Positions 7,073-15,330 of a stretch of 15,465 nt of DNA are shown here, in pieces. Below the pieces are notes generated by a model. The model searched no databases and was not told the DNA's origin. It was given only the letters and a program-made list of their open reading frames with translations. The translations under genes were made by a program, and so were the position numbers. The first letter of the stretch is position 1; each line of letters begins with the position of its first letter. Source of the DNA: Litoreibacter sp. (GTDB lineage: Bacteria > Pseudomonadota > Alphaproteobacteria > Rhodobacterales > Rhodobacteraceae); NCBI GenBank assembly GCA_013042765.1, contig JABDPP010000328.1, positions 1 to 15,465 on the forward strand, given 5' to 3'.

Positions 7073-9255
7073 TTTGCGCCGGGCCTAAACCGTCCATAAA
7101 AGCTCTGTCCCTTGGCAGCCATCTCTTCCAGCAAAGCCGGGGCTCTGAAGCGCTCTCCATGCTGCTCTGCCAGCAAGTTCGTGGCTTCTGCTGCCCAAGG
7201 TGTTCCGACCATATCGAGCCAGCTGAACGGTCCGCCGGACCACGGCGCGAAGCCCCAGCCCAAGATCGCGCCGACATCGCCCTCCCGGATGTCCATCAGC
7301 ACGTCTTCCTCGACGGCGCGAACGGCCTCGAGAACCTGCACGAAGAGGAGGCGGTGCTGGACCTCGGTCACGTCGGGCTGGGTTTCTGCCACCGTGTATT
7401 TTCCGGCCAGGCCCTCCCAGAGGCCCGAGCGTTTGCCCTTCTCGTCATAGGCATAGAAACCGGCCTTTGCCTTGCGGCCCAAGCGGCCTTCCTCGGCCAT
7501 CCAGAACAAAACCTCGTCCACGGCACCGTCGGGATAGGCATCGCCCATCGCAACCTTTGTCGCCTTGGCGATCTTGACGCCCAGATCGATGGAGGTTTCA
7601 TCAACCAGTTGCAGTGGCCCGAGTGGCATACCGACCAGCTTGGCAGCGTTTTCGACCAGGGCAGGGGCCACGCCCTCCTTCACCATGCGAATGCCTTCGT
7701 TGATATAGGGAATGATGCAGCGGTTGGCGTAGAAGAACCGGGCATCATTGACCACGATCGGCGTCTTTCGGATCTGTCGGACGTAATCCAGCGCCTTTGC
7801 AACAGCCAGATCACCGGTTTTTTGACCCTTGATGACCTCCACCAGCATCATCTTGTCGACCGGTGAGAAGAAGTGAATGCCGATGAATTTTTCTGGATCG
7901 CCCGCTGCTTTCGCAAGCTGGGAGATCGGCAGAGTGGACGTGTTGGTCGCGAAGATGCAGTCTGGTCCGGTCACGGCTTGCACCTTCGCCGTAACCTCGG
8001 CCTTTACACCGGGATCTTCGAACACCGCCTCCACGATCAGGTCGCAACCGGCAAGGGCGGCGTAACCCGTGGTGGCATTAATCAGGGCCAGGACCTGTTC
8101 TTTCTTCTCGGGCGTGGCCTTCTTGCGTGAAATACCCTTGTCCATATAGGCAGTCGTATAGGCCTTGCCCTTGTCGGCAGCCTCTTGTGTGTTGTCGATC
8201 AGGACCACCTCGATCCCCGCGAGAGCTGAGACCAGCGCGATCCCGGCACCCATCATACCCGCGCCGATCACGCCTACCTTGCGCACCGTCTGGTCTTCCA
8301 GATCTGGGCGCACGGCCCCCTTTTCGAGAGCTTCCTTGTTGATGAAGAGCGACCGGATCATGGCGGAGGAGGAGGGGTTCATCAGCACATGGGTGAACCA
8401 GCGTGCCTCGATCTTGAGTGCAGTGTCGAACGGGACCAGCGCGCCTTCATAGACCGCGCTAAGCAGAGCCTTTGCGGCAGGGTAAACGCCCTTGGTCTTG
8501 CCGTTGACCATGGCCGACGCACCAACGAAGGTCATGAACCCGGCTGGGTGATAGGGTGCGCCACCCGGCATCTTGTACCCCTTTTCGTCCCACGGCTTTA
8601 CGATCGCAGGCTCCGACAGCACCCAAGCCTTGGCTGCGTCCAGCAACTCGTCCGGCGCCACGACCTCGTCCACGACACCGGCCATTTTGGCTTTCTTGGG
8701 GTCGTTCAGCCTTCCTTCAAGCAGAAGCGGGGAGGCTGCCATCGCACCCATCTTGCGCACCAACCGCGTGGTGCCGCCGGCCCCGGGGAAGATGCCCACC
8801 ATGATCTCCGGAAGGCCAATCTTGGCTTTGGGATTGTCGGCGGCAAATATCCGATGGCAGGCCAGTGGCAACTCAAGTCCAATCCCGAGCGCGGTGCCCG
8901 GCAGGGCGGCAGCAATCGGCTTTCCGCCCTTGTTCTTGTCGTCCATTCCAGCGCGTTCGATCTTGCGCAGCATGTGATGACCGCCCATCGTGAACTCGAA
9001 CAGCGCGCGGGCCGGGTCGTCGCCGGCTTCCTCTCGGATCGAGGCCAGCACGTTGAGGTCCATGCCGCCGGCGAATGTGTCCTTGCCCGAGGTAATCACA
9101 ACGCCTTTGACCGCATCATCGGCCAGCGCATCGTCGATCAACCCGTCGAGGACCAGCATCGACGCCCGCGTCATCACATTCATCGATTTGTCCCGGACAT
9201 CCCAGGTAATCACGGCGACGCCATCAGCGCCTTTGTTCATGGTGAAATCGTTCAT
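7063..9255 (-). CDS. FadJ-like enoyl-CoA hydratase / 3-hydroxyacyl-CoA dehydrogenase
   Basis: A 730-aa bifunctional beta-oxidation enzyme (alpha subunit type). The N-terminal crotonase domain (about 1-200) has the oxyanion-hole segment FAGGMDL, then [11 protein letters not shown] and [17 protein letters not shown]; Glu128 and Glu150 match the hydratase acid/base pair. The NAD-binding dehydrogenase domain starts at about 325 with [14 protein letters not shown] and carries His461 in [15 protein letters not shown]. The C-terminal dehydrogenase domains follow to the end. The start is the ATG at 9255 (MNDFTMNKG) with GAGG 8 nt upstream; the open frame up to 9372 is shadow of the thiolase gene. It lies 10 nt downstream of the thiolase stop, so the two form the usual hydratase-dehydrogenase/thiolase pair and probably assemble into a complex. 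Confidence 0.95.
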   Translation of the reverse strand: MNDFTMNKGADGVAVITWDVRDKSMNVMTRASMLVLDGLIDDALADDAVKGVVITSGKDTFAGGMDLNVLASIREEAGDDPARALFEFTMGGHHMLRKIERAGMDDKNKGGKPIAAALPGTALGIGLELPLACHRIFAADNPKAKIGLPEIMVGIFPGAGGTTRLVRKMGAMAASPLLLEGRLNDPKKAKMAGVVDEVVAPDELLDAAKAWVLSEPAIVKPWDEKGYKMPGGAPYHPAGFMTFVGASAMVNGKTKGVYPAAKALLSAVYEGALVPFDTALKIEARWFTHVLMNPSSSAMIRSLFINKEALEKGAVRPDLEDQTVRKVGVIGAGMMGAGIALVSALAGIEVVLIDNTQEAADKGKAYTTAYMDKGISRKKATPEKKEQVLALINATTGYAALAGCDLIVEAVFEDPGVKAEVTAKVQAVTGPDCIFATNTSTLPISQLAKAAGDPEKFIGIHFFSPVDKMMLVEVIKGQKTGDLAVAKALDYVRQIRKTPIVVNDARFFYANRCIIPYINEGIRMVKEGVAPALVENAAKLVGMPLGPLQLVDETSIDLGVKIAKATKVAMGDAYPDGAVDEVLFWMAEEGRLGRKAKAGFYAYDEKGKRSGLWEGLAGKYTVAETQPDVTEVQHRLLFVQVLEAVRAVEEDVLMDIREGDVGAILGWGFAPWSGGPFSWLDMVGTPWAAEATNLLAEQHGERFRAPALLEEMAAKGQSFYGRFRPGAKAA

Positions 9256-9265
9256 TCTCTGATCC

Positions 9266-10477
9266 TCAAACACGTTCGATGATGGTGGCCGCACCCATAC
9301 CGGATGCGATGCAGAGTGTGGCGAGGCCGGTCTCCTTGTCGGAGCGCTCCATCTCGTCCAGGAGTGTGCCAAGGATCATGGCACCGGTCGCCCCCAGCGG
9401 ATGACCCATGGCGATCGCGCCGCCATTGACGTTGACCTTGTCGCTGCCCACGTCGAACGCTTGCATGAAGCGCAAAACAACGGAGGCAAAGGCCTCGTTT
9501 ACTTCGAAAAGGTCAATGTCACCGATCGCCATGCCATTGTCTTCGAGGATTTTTTGCGTGACCGGAACAGGGCCAGTCAGCATGATTGTCGGATCAGTGC
9601 CGATCTTGGCCGTTGCGCGAATGCGTGCACGGGGCTTCAGATCGTGCTGCTCGCCGAATTCCTTAGAGCCAATCAGGAGAGCCGCGGCACCATCTACGAT
9701 CCCTGACGAGTTGCCCGCATGATGGATATGATTGATCCGCTCCAGATGTGGGTATTTCATCAGCGCCACCGCATCGAAACCGGGCATGACCTCGCCCATG
9801 TCCTTGAAGCTCGCTCGCAGAGCGCCGAGGCTTTGCATATCGGTTCCCGGACGCATGTATTCATCATGGTCGAGGATATCGATCCCGTTGCGGTCGCGGA
9901 TTGGCACGATTGAGCCGGCGAACCGGTTGTCATCCCAAGCCGCTTTTGCCCGGTTCTGGGATTCCACGGCCAGCGCGTCGGCATCGTCGCGGCTGAGGTT
10001 GTATTCCGTGGCGATTATGTCGGCGGATATGCCCTGCGGAACAAAATAGGTTTCCATGGCGACAGAGGGGTCGACAGCAATGGCCGCTCCGTCACTGCCC
10101 ATGGCGACGCGGCTCATCATTTCCACGCCGCCGGCAATGTAGCCTTCACCTGCGCCGCCACGCACCTGGTTGGCAGCCAGATTGACCGCCTCGAGACCAC
10201 TGGCGCAGAAACGGTTGATAGCCAGTCCGGGGATGCGCTCGTCAAGGTCGGAGGCCAGCACCGCAGTGCGTGCCAGGCAACCGCCCTGTTCTCCGACCTG
10301 CGTGACATTGCCCCAGATCACGTCTTCCACGGCATGTCCTTCAAGCGCGTTGCGCGACTTCAGAGAGTTGAGCATTTGCGCCGAGAGCTGGACACTAGTG
10401 ACCTCGTGCAGCGCACCGTCCTTGCGCCCCTTGCCCCGCGGGGAGCGGATCGCGTCATAAATGTAGGCGTCAGACAT
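9266..10477 (-). CDS. Acetyl-CoA C-acyltransferase (thiolase)
   Basis: A 403-aa thiolase catalysing CoA-dependent cleavage of 3-ketoacyl-CoA, the last step of beta-oxidation. The nucleophilic Cys91 lies in [12 protein letters not shown], the catalytic His359 in [11 protein letters not shown], and the acid/base Cys389 in LCIASGMGA, so the active site is complete. [15 protein letters not shown] is also typical. The length is normal. The ATG at 10477 has GGAGG about 9 nt upstream and lies inside the end of the small membrane-protein gene (8-nt overlap), which implies coupled translation. The FadJ-like partner follows 10 nt downstream. It is degradative by context; a biosynthetic acetoacetyl-CoA thiolase would be a less likely alternative here. 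Confidence 0.95.
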   Translation of the reverse strand: MSDAYIYDAIRSPRGKGRKDGALHEVTSVQLSAQMLNSLKSRNALEGHAVEDVIWGNVTQVGEQGGCLARTAVLASDLDERIPGLAINRFCASGLEAVNLAANQVRGGAGEGYIAGGVEMMSRVAMGSDGAAIAVDPSVAMETYFVPQGISADIIATEYNLSRDDADALAVESQNRAKAAWDDNRFAGSIVPIRDRNGIDILDHDEYMRPGTDMQSLGALRASFKDMGEVMPGFDAVALMKYPHLERINHIHHAGNSSGIVDGAAALLIGSKEFGEQHDLKPRARIRATAKIGTDPTIMLTGPVPVTQKILEDNGMAIGDIDLFEVNEAFASVVLRFMQAFDVGSDKVNVNGGAIAMGHPLGATGAMILGTLLDEMERSDKETGLATLCIASGMGAATIIERV

Positions 10478-10814
10478 TTGGGAGGTCCTCCATGAGGTTC
10501 AGAACCCCGATCCAGGTCAGAATGCTGCCCAGCAGCGCACCGATCCCGAGGGGAAGTTTATAGGGGGCCAAGGGGCTCAGCCGTTGGCTAACTCTTGATT
10601 TGCGTGCGATCAGAACGGTGATTGCCGCGAGGGCCGGCAATACGAGCCCCAGCCCGTAGAGTCCGGCCATAATCAGCATGCCAAAGGCACACCAGGCCGA
10701 AAAAGACGCGCCCGCAGCGCCGAACTTATCCGTCATCCGCGCGTCGTCCTCATGCAAGAGAGCAAGCGTGAGGCCGCACAGCACCATGCCCAAAAGGAAC
10801 GACAACAGGATCAT
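10470..10814 (-). CDS. Small integral membrane protein of unknown function
   Basis: A 114-aa hydrophobic protein with three, possibly four, membrane segments: residues 1-20, 36-70 (one long segment or a hairpin), and 87-108. A charged HEDDAR stretch follows the first span and a basic ARKSR stretch the second. I recognise no domain. Its start overlaps the GST stop as ATGA (10811-10814) and its end overlaps the thiolase start by 8 nt, so it is firmly inside the beta-oxidation operon. There is little Shine-Dalgarno before its ATG, which fits translation by reinitiation from the GST gene. Membrane recruitment of the pathway or transport of a substrate are possible roles, but nothing in the sequence shows either. 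Confidence 0.78.
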   Translation of the reverse strand: MILLSFLLGMVLCGLTLALLHEDDARMTDKFGAAGASFSAWCAFGMLIMAGLYGLGLVLPALAAITVLIARKSRVSQRLSPLAPYKLPLGIGALLGSILTWIGVLNLMEDLPNV

Positions 10815-11437
10815 CCCGGAAACGCCTGCTGCATGAGGTCATAGGGGTGCTTCCAGCCCGGTTGGTTCGAGATACGCGTCAGCCAGGCGTCGATATTGGG
10901 ATGATCCTTGCGGTCAAATCCGAATGGCTCTTCGTAGAAGAGGTATCCGCAACAGGCGATATCAGCGATGGTGATCCCGTCACCAACCAGCCATTCGCGG
11001 CCTTCCAGCGCGGTGTCCAGCACTCTGAGCGCTGCCATCAGGCGACCCTTCAGAAATTCAATTGCCTCAACGGGGCGCTTCTCCTCCGGCAGGAAGTTCA
11101 CCAGGAACCGGATAACGCCAGCCTGCGAAGACATCTTGTGATTGTCCCATAGGATCCAGCGCAGGACTTCGTATTTGTCCCCCGGCCTGCCACCAAGCCG
11201 GCCAGTTTTGTCCACGATATATTGCTGGATTGCGCCGGATTGGGTGAGGGTCATGTTGCCATCACAAAGCACCGGAACTTCACCCATCGGGTTGATCTTG
11301 CGAAACGCCTCGTCTCGAGCCTCACCCTTGAAGAAGTCGACAAAAATGGGTTCCCAGTCGAGCCCCGCCAGATCCATGGTCAGTGCGGCCTTGTAGGCAT
11401 TACCGCTTTCGCCAAAACAGTATAATTTCATAGACAT
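10811..11437 (-). CDS. Glutathione S-transferase family protein
   Basis: A 208-aa protein with the canonical two-domain GST layout. The N-terminal thioredoxin-like domain (3-80) has ESGNAYK with Ser11 as the likely glutathione-activating residue, the cis-Pro motif EVPVL (53-57), and the QSGAI gamma-glutamyl-binding turn (66-70). The helical C-terminal domain has the staple motif GDGITIADI (152-160). I chose the ATG at 11437 because AAGG lies 5 nt before it; an ATG at 11431 is the alternative. It is the first gene after a 265-nt non-coding stretch and starts a chain of overlapping genes ending in the FadJ-like enzyme. The partner substrate is unknown; handling reactive acyl or aldehyde by-products would suit the context, as inference. 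Confidence 0.9.
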   Translation of the reverse strand: MSMKLYCFGESGNAYKAALTMDLAGLDWEPIFVDFFKGEARDEAFRKINPMGEVPVLCDGNMTLTQSGAIQQYIVDKTGRLGGRPGDKYEVLRWILWDNHKMSSQAGVIRFLVNFLPEEKRPVEAIEFLKGRLMAALRVLDTALEGREWLVGDGITIADIACCGYLFYEEPFGFDRKDHPNIDAWLTRISNQPGWKHPYDLMQQAFPG

Positions 11438-11591
11438 GCAAACCTTTGGTCCGACCATGACGGTTGGACTTGGATATTTCTGCCAAAAAGAAGCCGGCTC
11501 GTGGCCTTGGGCAAGCTGGCATTAACCGACTCCTGCTTATGCTCTGCCCTACGGTACAGGCTGGGATGCCGATGGCCGTCCAAGAAGAAGC

Positions 11592-11636
11592 CGCCCCGTT
11601 TTGCCCCATAGGCCCGGGCCTGCGCAGAGCGGGGCG
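11592..11636. repeat. Nested inverted repeats in the RHH-GST intergenic stretch
   Basis: A 7-bp inverted repeat, CGCCCCG (11592-11598) and CGGGGCG (11630-11636), encloses the perfect 12-bp palindrome AGGCCCGGGCCT (11610-11621). This could fold as an extended GC-rich hairpin in the operon transcript, acting as an mRNA-processing or stability element, or it could be a REP-like repeat. There is no U tract typical of an intrinsic terminator. The surrounding 11438-11702 holds no gene that I can support. Confidence 0.45.
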
Positions 11637-11656
11637 TGTTCGCTTCTACTTGGTTT

Positions 11657-11675
11657 AAATATCCCCGCCGGAGGC
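11657..11675 (-). repeat. GCCTCCGGCGGGGATATTT intergenic element
   Basis: On the minus strand this 19-nt sequence lies 27 nt downstream of the RHH-protein stop. From memory, near-identical strings ('CCTCCGGCGGGGATATTT') are scattered between genes in many Rhodobacteraceae genomes, so I treat it as a dispersed family-specific repeat. CCTCCGG...GG can form a very short hairpin. No second intergenic copy is visible in this window. Confidence 0.45.
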
Positions 11676-11702
11676 ACTCCTGATCTGATCTGGTTGCCCC
11701 GT

Positions 11703-11915
11703 TCATTTCTTGCGCGCTTCCAGTTCGGAATTGAAGATCCGCAGCCTATGGGTCAGGTTGTCCTCGTCCATGACGCTGTTGAAATTCTCGAACAGGAAAG
11801 ACAGCGCTTCGCCTTCATCGAGCCCAGCTTGCGCGCTGAATTTCTTGAGGCCGCGCCAGGCATCCTCGGTCAGGGCGAGATTTACTCGGCGGGTCAGTCT
11901 AAGACGTTTTGGCAT
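11703..11915 (-). CDS. 70-aa ribbon-helix-helix-like protein
   Basis: A small basic protein from the ATG at 11915 (MPKRLRLTRR); the longer open frame to 12089 is shadow of the dehydrogenase gene. The layout fits a MetJ/Arc/CopG ribbon-helix-helix fold: a short strand RVNLALT (10-16), helix A about 17-30, a GLDEGEA turn, then helix B about 33-46, followed by an acidic/basic tail. Such proteins bind DNA as dimers through the strand, so an operon-linked regulator is plausible but unproven. It follows the acyl-CoA dehydrogenase by 19 nt and is surely cotranscribed. No toxin-like partner lies next to it, which argues against a toxin-antitoxin antitoxin. The fold call is by eye. Confidence 0.7.
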   Translation of the reverse strand: MPKRLRLTRRVNLALTEDAWRGLKKFSAQAGLDEGEALSFLFENFNSVMDEDNLTHRLRIFNSELEARKK

Positions 11916-11934
11916 TTTCTCTCGAAGCCTTGTT

Positions 11935-13713
11935 TCAGAAATTTGCAGCGCGCAGCGCCATGACGGGTTCGGCGCCGGACTCGATGCGGGCGAGATGCAT
12001 GGCCGTCGCAGGCAGCTGCCGGGACATGTAATACTTCCCGGTCGCGATTTTGGTCTCGTAGAAGGCACGGTCAGAAGCGCCGTCATCAAGCGCGTCCATC
12101 GCGGCCTTGCCCATGCGCGCCCACATCAGGCCGAGGCAGACATGCCCGAAGAGATGCATGAAATCATAGGAGCCCGCGAGCGCGTTGTTGGGATTCTTCA
12201 TTCCGTTTTGCATGAAAAACATCGCGGCTGCCTGCAGGTCCTTTGAGGCATTCTTCAGGGGCGTCAGGAACGCCTGTTCATATTCGGCGTTGCCACTGTT
12301 GTCCTTGATGAAACCTTTGACGATCTCGAAGAATGCCATCACGTGCTTGCCGCCATCCTGCGCGAGCTTGCGGCCGACCAGATCCAAGGCCTGGACCCCG
12401 TTGGCACCTTCGTAGATCATCGCAATACGCGCATCGCGCGCATATTGCGACATTCCCCATTCCTCGATATAACCGTGGCCGCCATTGACCTGCTGCGCCG
12501 CGGTCGCGTATTCGAACCCTTTATCTGTTTGAAAGCCCTTGATGATCGGTGTCAGGAGCGAGATCAGGCCGTCTGCATCCGCGTCGCCTGCCCGATGCGC
12601 CGCATCGATCAGCTGGGCCCCCCAATAGGTGAAGGCACGTGCCCCTTCGACAAAGGATTTCTGATCCATCAGGTTACGGCGAATATCTGGGTGCACAATC
12701 AGTGGATCCGCCGGGCCGTCAGGATTTTTCACGCCGGTCACATCGCGACCCTGCAGCCTGTCATTGGCGTAGTCCACCGCGTTCTCATAGGCGACGGCGG
12801 CCTGCGCATAGCCCTGCAGGCCGACGCCAAGGCGCGCCTCGTTCATCATCGTGAACATGGCTCGCATGCCCTTATGTGCTTCGCTTAAAAGATAACCCGT
12901 GGCTCCATCATAGTTCATCACGCAGGTGGAATTGCCGTGAATCCCCATCTTTTCCTCGATCTTGCCGACAGATACGCCATTGCGCGGCCCCGAGCTTCCG
13001 TCCTGATTGACCAGGAGTTTCGGCACGATGAAGAGCGATACGCCCTTGATGCCGTCCGGCGCGCCGCTGATTTTTGCCAGAACTAGGTGGATAATGTTGT
13101 CAGCCAAGTCGTGGTCGCCGGCGGAAATGAAGATCTTCTGGCCGGTGATCGCGTAGCTGCCATCATCCTGAGGCTCAGCCTTGGTGCGCATCATTCCCAG
13201 ATCGGTTCCGGCATGGGGCTCGGTCAGGTTCATCGTGCCGGTCCACTCGCAGGACGCGAGCTTGGGCAGATAGGTTTGCTTTTGCTCATCTGAGCCATGC
13301 GCGGCGATGGCGGAGTAGGCTCCATGGGTCAAGCCCATATACATATTGAACGCCATGTTGGCGGAGACGAAGCTTTCGTTGACTGCCGTGTGAATGAGGT
13401 AGGGCAGGCCCTGACCACCATAGGCTTCTTGCGCATCAAGCGCGGTCCAGCCGCCGTCGCGCATCTGGTTGAAAGCTTCTCTGAAACCGGTGGGAGTGCG
13501 GACGATGCCGTTCTCGAGCACACAACCCTCGGTGTCTCCCACAACATTAAGCGGCTGCAAAACCTCGCTCGCAATCTTGCCGGCTTCTTCAAGGATTGCG
13601 TTCGTGAAGTCAGCATCCAGATCGCTGTAACCGGGGATGTCCTGCCCGGCGATGTTCAACACGTCATGCAGGACGAATTGCATATCTTTGACTGGTGCGG
13701 TGTAGCTTGGCAT
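11935..13713 (-). CDS. Acyl-CoA dehydrogenase (large, DmdC/FadE-like subgroup)
   Basis: A 592-aa FAD enzyme for the first, trans-2-enoyl-forming step of acyl-CoA oxidation. Seen in order: an N-terminal helical extension, the substrate/FAD-binding stretch [13 protein letters not shown] (161-173), [14 protein letters not shown] (189-202), [19 protein letters not shown] (411-429), and [18 protein letters not shown] (433-450), in which Glu435 is the expected catalytic base. It is about 200 residues longer than classic 380-aa dehydrogenases, with an added C-terminal helical domain. That length and the position of the Glu match what I recall of DmdC, the methylmercaptopropionyl-CoA dehydrogenase of DMSP degradation, but many paralogues of unknown substrate share them. 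GGGAG lies 6 nt before the ATG. MerR1 is 28 nt upstream. Confidence 0.93.
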   Translation of the reverse strand: MPSYTAPVKDMQFVLHDVLNIAGQDIPGYSDLDADFTNAILEEAGKIASEVLQPLNVVGDTEGCVLENGIVRTPTGFREAFNQMRDGGWTALDAQEAYGGQGLPYLIHTAVNESFVSANMAFNMYMGLTHGAYSAIAAHGSDEQKQTYLPKLASCEWTGTMNLTEPHAGTDLGMMRTKAEPQDDGSYAITGQKIFISAGDHDLADNIIHLVLAKISGAPDGIKGVSLFIVPKLLVNQDGSSGPRNGVSVGKIEEKMGIHGNSTCVMNYDGATGYLLSEAHKGMRAMFTMMNEARLGVGLQGYAQAAVAYENAVDYANDRLQGRDVTGVKNPDGPADPLIVHPDIRRNLMDQKSFVEGARAFTYWGAQLIDAAHRAGDADADGLISLLTPIIKGFQTDKGFEYATAAQQVNGGHGYIEEWGMSQYARDARIAMIYEGANGVQALDLVGRKLAQDGGKHVMAFFEIVKGFIKDNSGNAEYEQAFLTPLKNASKDLQAAAMFFMQNGMKNPNNALAGSYDFMHLFGHVCLGLMWARMGKAAMDALDDGASDRAFYETKIATGKYYMSRQLPATAMHLARIESGAEPVMALRAANF

Positions 13714-13741
13714 TTGGCGCTCCCAAGGCGTTTGACTTAGA

Positions 13742-14143
13742 TTATTCGGCGGCGGTTTTCTTGTTCTGCATCGCGGAGAGCATTTCCTCGCCCCAGCGCA
13801 ACTGCTCTTCCAACTCGGCGATCGTCTCGGTCAATTCCTTGCGTTGGCGGATCATGTCGGCGAGGCGATTGCGGGCGACTTCGCAGGTGCGTGACAGTTG
13901 CGTCATCTGCTGATCCCCGGCGTAGTAGAGGTCGAGAAGCTGGCGGATCTCCTCGAGTGAGAAGCCGAAGCGCTTGCCGCGCAGGATCAGTTTCAGCCGG
14001 GCTCGGTCGCGATGCGTAAAGCGACGTTTCTGGCCTTCCCGAATGGGCGACAGAAGCTCCTTTGCCTCATAAAAGCGCAGCGTTCTCGGGGTAACACCGA
14101 AGGCGTCGCACATTTCGCGAATAGTCATGGTTTCCTCAGACAT
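13742..14143 (-). CDS. MerR-family transcriptional regulator (MerR1)
   Basis: A 133-aa DNA-binding protein. The winged helix-turn-helix occupies residues 7-70 ([16 protein letters not shown], then the wing [14 protein letters not shown], then [21 protein letters not shown]), and a dimerisation coiled coil covers about 77-125. There is no C-terminal metal-binding Cys cluster or drug-binding domain, so any ligand would have to be sensed by the short helical tail; acyl-CoA is an inference from the operon. It sits 28 nt upstream of the acyl-CoA dehydrogenase and is probably in the same transcript. GGAGG lies 8 nt before the ATG. Over the first 72 residues it is about two-thirds identical, by eye, to the second MerR gene upstream, which points to duplication. 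Confidence 0.93.
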   Translation of the reverse strand: MSEETMTIREMCDAFGVTPRTLRFYEAKELLSPIREGQKRRFTHRDRARLKLILRGKRFGFSLEEIRQLLDLYYAGDQQMTQLSRTCEVARNRLADMIRQRKELTETIAELEEQLRWGEEMLSAMQNKKTAAE

Positions 14144-14194
14144 GTCTTTGTCCTCCGCAAGGGGTCGTGCAGTTGACTTGCAGATTTTGGGATC

Positions 14195-14225
14195 ATCTTA
14201 CAAGCATTCTTGACGTTTACGTAAA
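14195..14225 (-). promoter_or_regulatory. Candidate 19-bp-spacer promoter for MerR1-ACAD operon
   Basis: On the minus strand TTTACG (plus 14220-14225) is followed after exactly 19 nt by TAAGAT (plus 14195-14200), some 50 nt before the MerR1 start. A 19-nt spacer is the hallmark of promoters that MerR proteins activate by DNA distortion. It overlaps the ACGT-rich dyad, which supports autoregulation. This is a match by eye. Confidence 0.4.
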
Positions 14226-14241
14226 TGTAACGTCACGTCAA
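14210..14241. promoter_or_regulatory. ACGT-rich dyad, probable MerR operator
   Basis: In the 236-nt gap between the two MerR genes, outer arms TGACGTT (14211-14217) and AACGTCA (14229-14235) flank an inner perfect palindrome TTTACGTAAA (14216-14225), and a further CGTCAA follows at 14236-14241. Four ACGT cores occur within about 25 nt. Such ACGT dyads resemble what I recall for LiuR-type MerR regulators of acyl-CoA catabolism. The rest of the gap shows no gene and no clear terminator for MerR2. Confidence 0.5.
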
Positions 14242-14379
14242 AATAAAGATGTCGTGAATTCAGGAAAAAGACTGTTCTCGCGGAGAGCGGTTTTCTGTCT
14301 TGGATCGTTGCGATGCCTGCGGTGTGAGGTTATCCCGACCGCGTTCATTTGGCGCCCTTCTTGCCGTGCCGCCGTCGCG

Positions 14380-14748
14380 TCAAATCCCCTTGGCGACCTG
14401 ATCGCGTAGTGCCTGCAATTCCTCGATGGCTTCCTCGATCTGCGCTTTGCGATTGTTCAGCTCTTCTAACTGCGCGTCGGCGAGATTGACCCAGGCCTCC
14501 ATCTGGACGCGATTTTCAGGATCCTGATCGTAAAGCTCCAGCCATTGCCGGATTTCCTCAAGCGCAAAGCCAAATTTTCGCCCGCGCAGGATAAGCTTCA
14601 TGCGGGCCACGTCTCGCGGGCCATAAAAACGGCTGCGGCCCTCGCGCCGAGGGCTGAGAAGCTCGATGTATTCGTAGTAGCGCAGCGTGCGCGGGGTTAC
14701 ATCGAACCGGGTGCACATTTCTTTGAATGTCAGGGTTTTCTCGGACAT
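14380..14748 (-). CDS. MerR-family transcriptional regulator (MerR2)
   Basis: A 122-aa paralogue of MerR1. The winged HTH is at residues 7-70 (MCTRFDVTPRTLRYYE, ELLSPRREGRSRFY, MKLILRGRKFGFALEEIRQ), followed by an acidic coiled coil (about 80-118). The start at 14748 (MSEKTLTF) is chosen because it aligns with the MSEETMTI start of MerR1; no Shine-Dalgarno is evident before it, and the frame stays open far upstream, so the start is less certain than usual. The coiled-coil tail differs strongly from that of MerR1, so the two may respond to different ligands or form heterodimers (inference). It is divergent from the hotdog thioesterase pair, sharing a 144-nt region. Confidence 0.9.
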   Translation of the reverse strand: MSEKTLTFKEMCTRFDVTPRTLRYYEYIELLSPRREGRSRFYGPRDVARMKLILRGRKFGFALEEIRQWLELYDQDPENRVQMEAWVNLADAQLEELNNRKAQIEEAIEELQALRDQVAKGI

Positions 14749-14769
14749 CTTGGCAAGCAGGGTTTCGTT

Positions 14770-14838
14770 TTCGAACAACAAAACAATGACGGATCGGATG
14801 AGGCAAGCCAACCGCTTTTGTTTGCGCTGACCTTCGAA
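14770..14838. promoter_or_regulatory. Two TTCGAA palindromes in the MerR2-thioesterase divergent region
   Basis: TTCGAA occurs at 14770-14775 and at 14833-14838. The second is extended to the perfect 10-mer CCTTCGAAGG (14831-14840). Their centres are 63 bp apart, about six helical turns. They could be operator half-sites for divergent control, but the hexamer is short and may be chance. No confident -35/-10 pair was found here on either strand. Confidence 0.25.
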
Positions 14839-14892
14839 GGCTCTTGCAGTGCTGCGCGCGAGACGGAATAACCTGAGGGGGAAGGAGCCGCC

Positions 14893-15330
14893 ATGACCAG
14901 GCCAGACCGCGTTCAGCTTGCACGACAATTCATCGAGGCAATTCCGCATTCCCGGGCGCTTTCCATGACGCTTGAGAAGATCGGTGACGGGGTGGCGATC
15001 ATCTCGATGCCCTATGATGAGCGCTTTGTCGGGGATCCTGAGACGGGCGTGATCCATGGTGGGGCGGTATCCGCATTGATGGACACCTGCGGTGGTGCCG
15101 CGGTGATGTCGCATCCCGAGGAGCCATCCGGCACAGCCACGATTGACCTACGCATCGACTACATGCGCGCGGCGACACCGGGCCAAACGATCCGGGCAAC
15201 CGCAACCTGCTATCACGTCACCCGCGAAGTGGCCTTCGTGCGGGCTGAAGCCGTGGATGATGATGTCGAGAAACCCGTAGCCTCGGCCACAGGGGCGTTC
15301 ACTTTCCAGCGTGCGAAAGGCCGGTCATGA
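14893..15330 (+). CDS. PaaI-family hotdog thioesterase
   Basis: A 145-aa hotdog-fold protein expected to hydrolyse acyl-CoA thioesters in the cytosol. The central-helix motif VIHGGAVSALMDTCGG (53-68), with HGG at 55-57 and Asp64, is characteristic of the PaaI group. It is followed by the strand TIDLRIDYMRAA (83-94) and the C-terminal strands. The ATG at 14893 has GGAG 5 nt upstream. The stop overlaps the next start as ATGA, and the two genes encode related folds, so the products may form a heteromer. Its position opposite MerR2 suggests shared control with the acyl-CoA oxidation genes, possibly to free CoA from dead-end thioesters (inference). Confidence 0.9.
   Translation: MTRPDRVQLARQFIEAIPHSRALSMTLEKIGDGVAIISMPYDERFVGDPETGVIHGGAVSALMDTCGGAAVMSHPEEPSGTATIDLRIDYMRAATPGQTIRATATCYHVTREVAFVRAEAVDDDVEKPVASATGAFTFQRAKGRS

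Noticed and set aside
8389..9282. A 297-codon open frame on the plus strand opposite the FadJ-like gene.
   Set aside because: It lies wholly antisense to a conserved enzyme, has a Cys/His/Arg-rich composition typical of GC-rich shadow frames, and shows no recognisable domain.
11428..11706. A 92-codon minus-strand frame in the intergenic stretch.
   Set aside because: No ribosome binding site, no domain, and it spans the inverted repeats and the dispersed element; it looks non-coding.
11703..11915. RHH-like protein as antitoxin of a toxin-antitoxin pair.
   Set aside because: No small toxin-like gene adjoins it; the neighbours are a dehydrogenase and a non-coding stretch.
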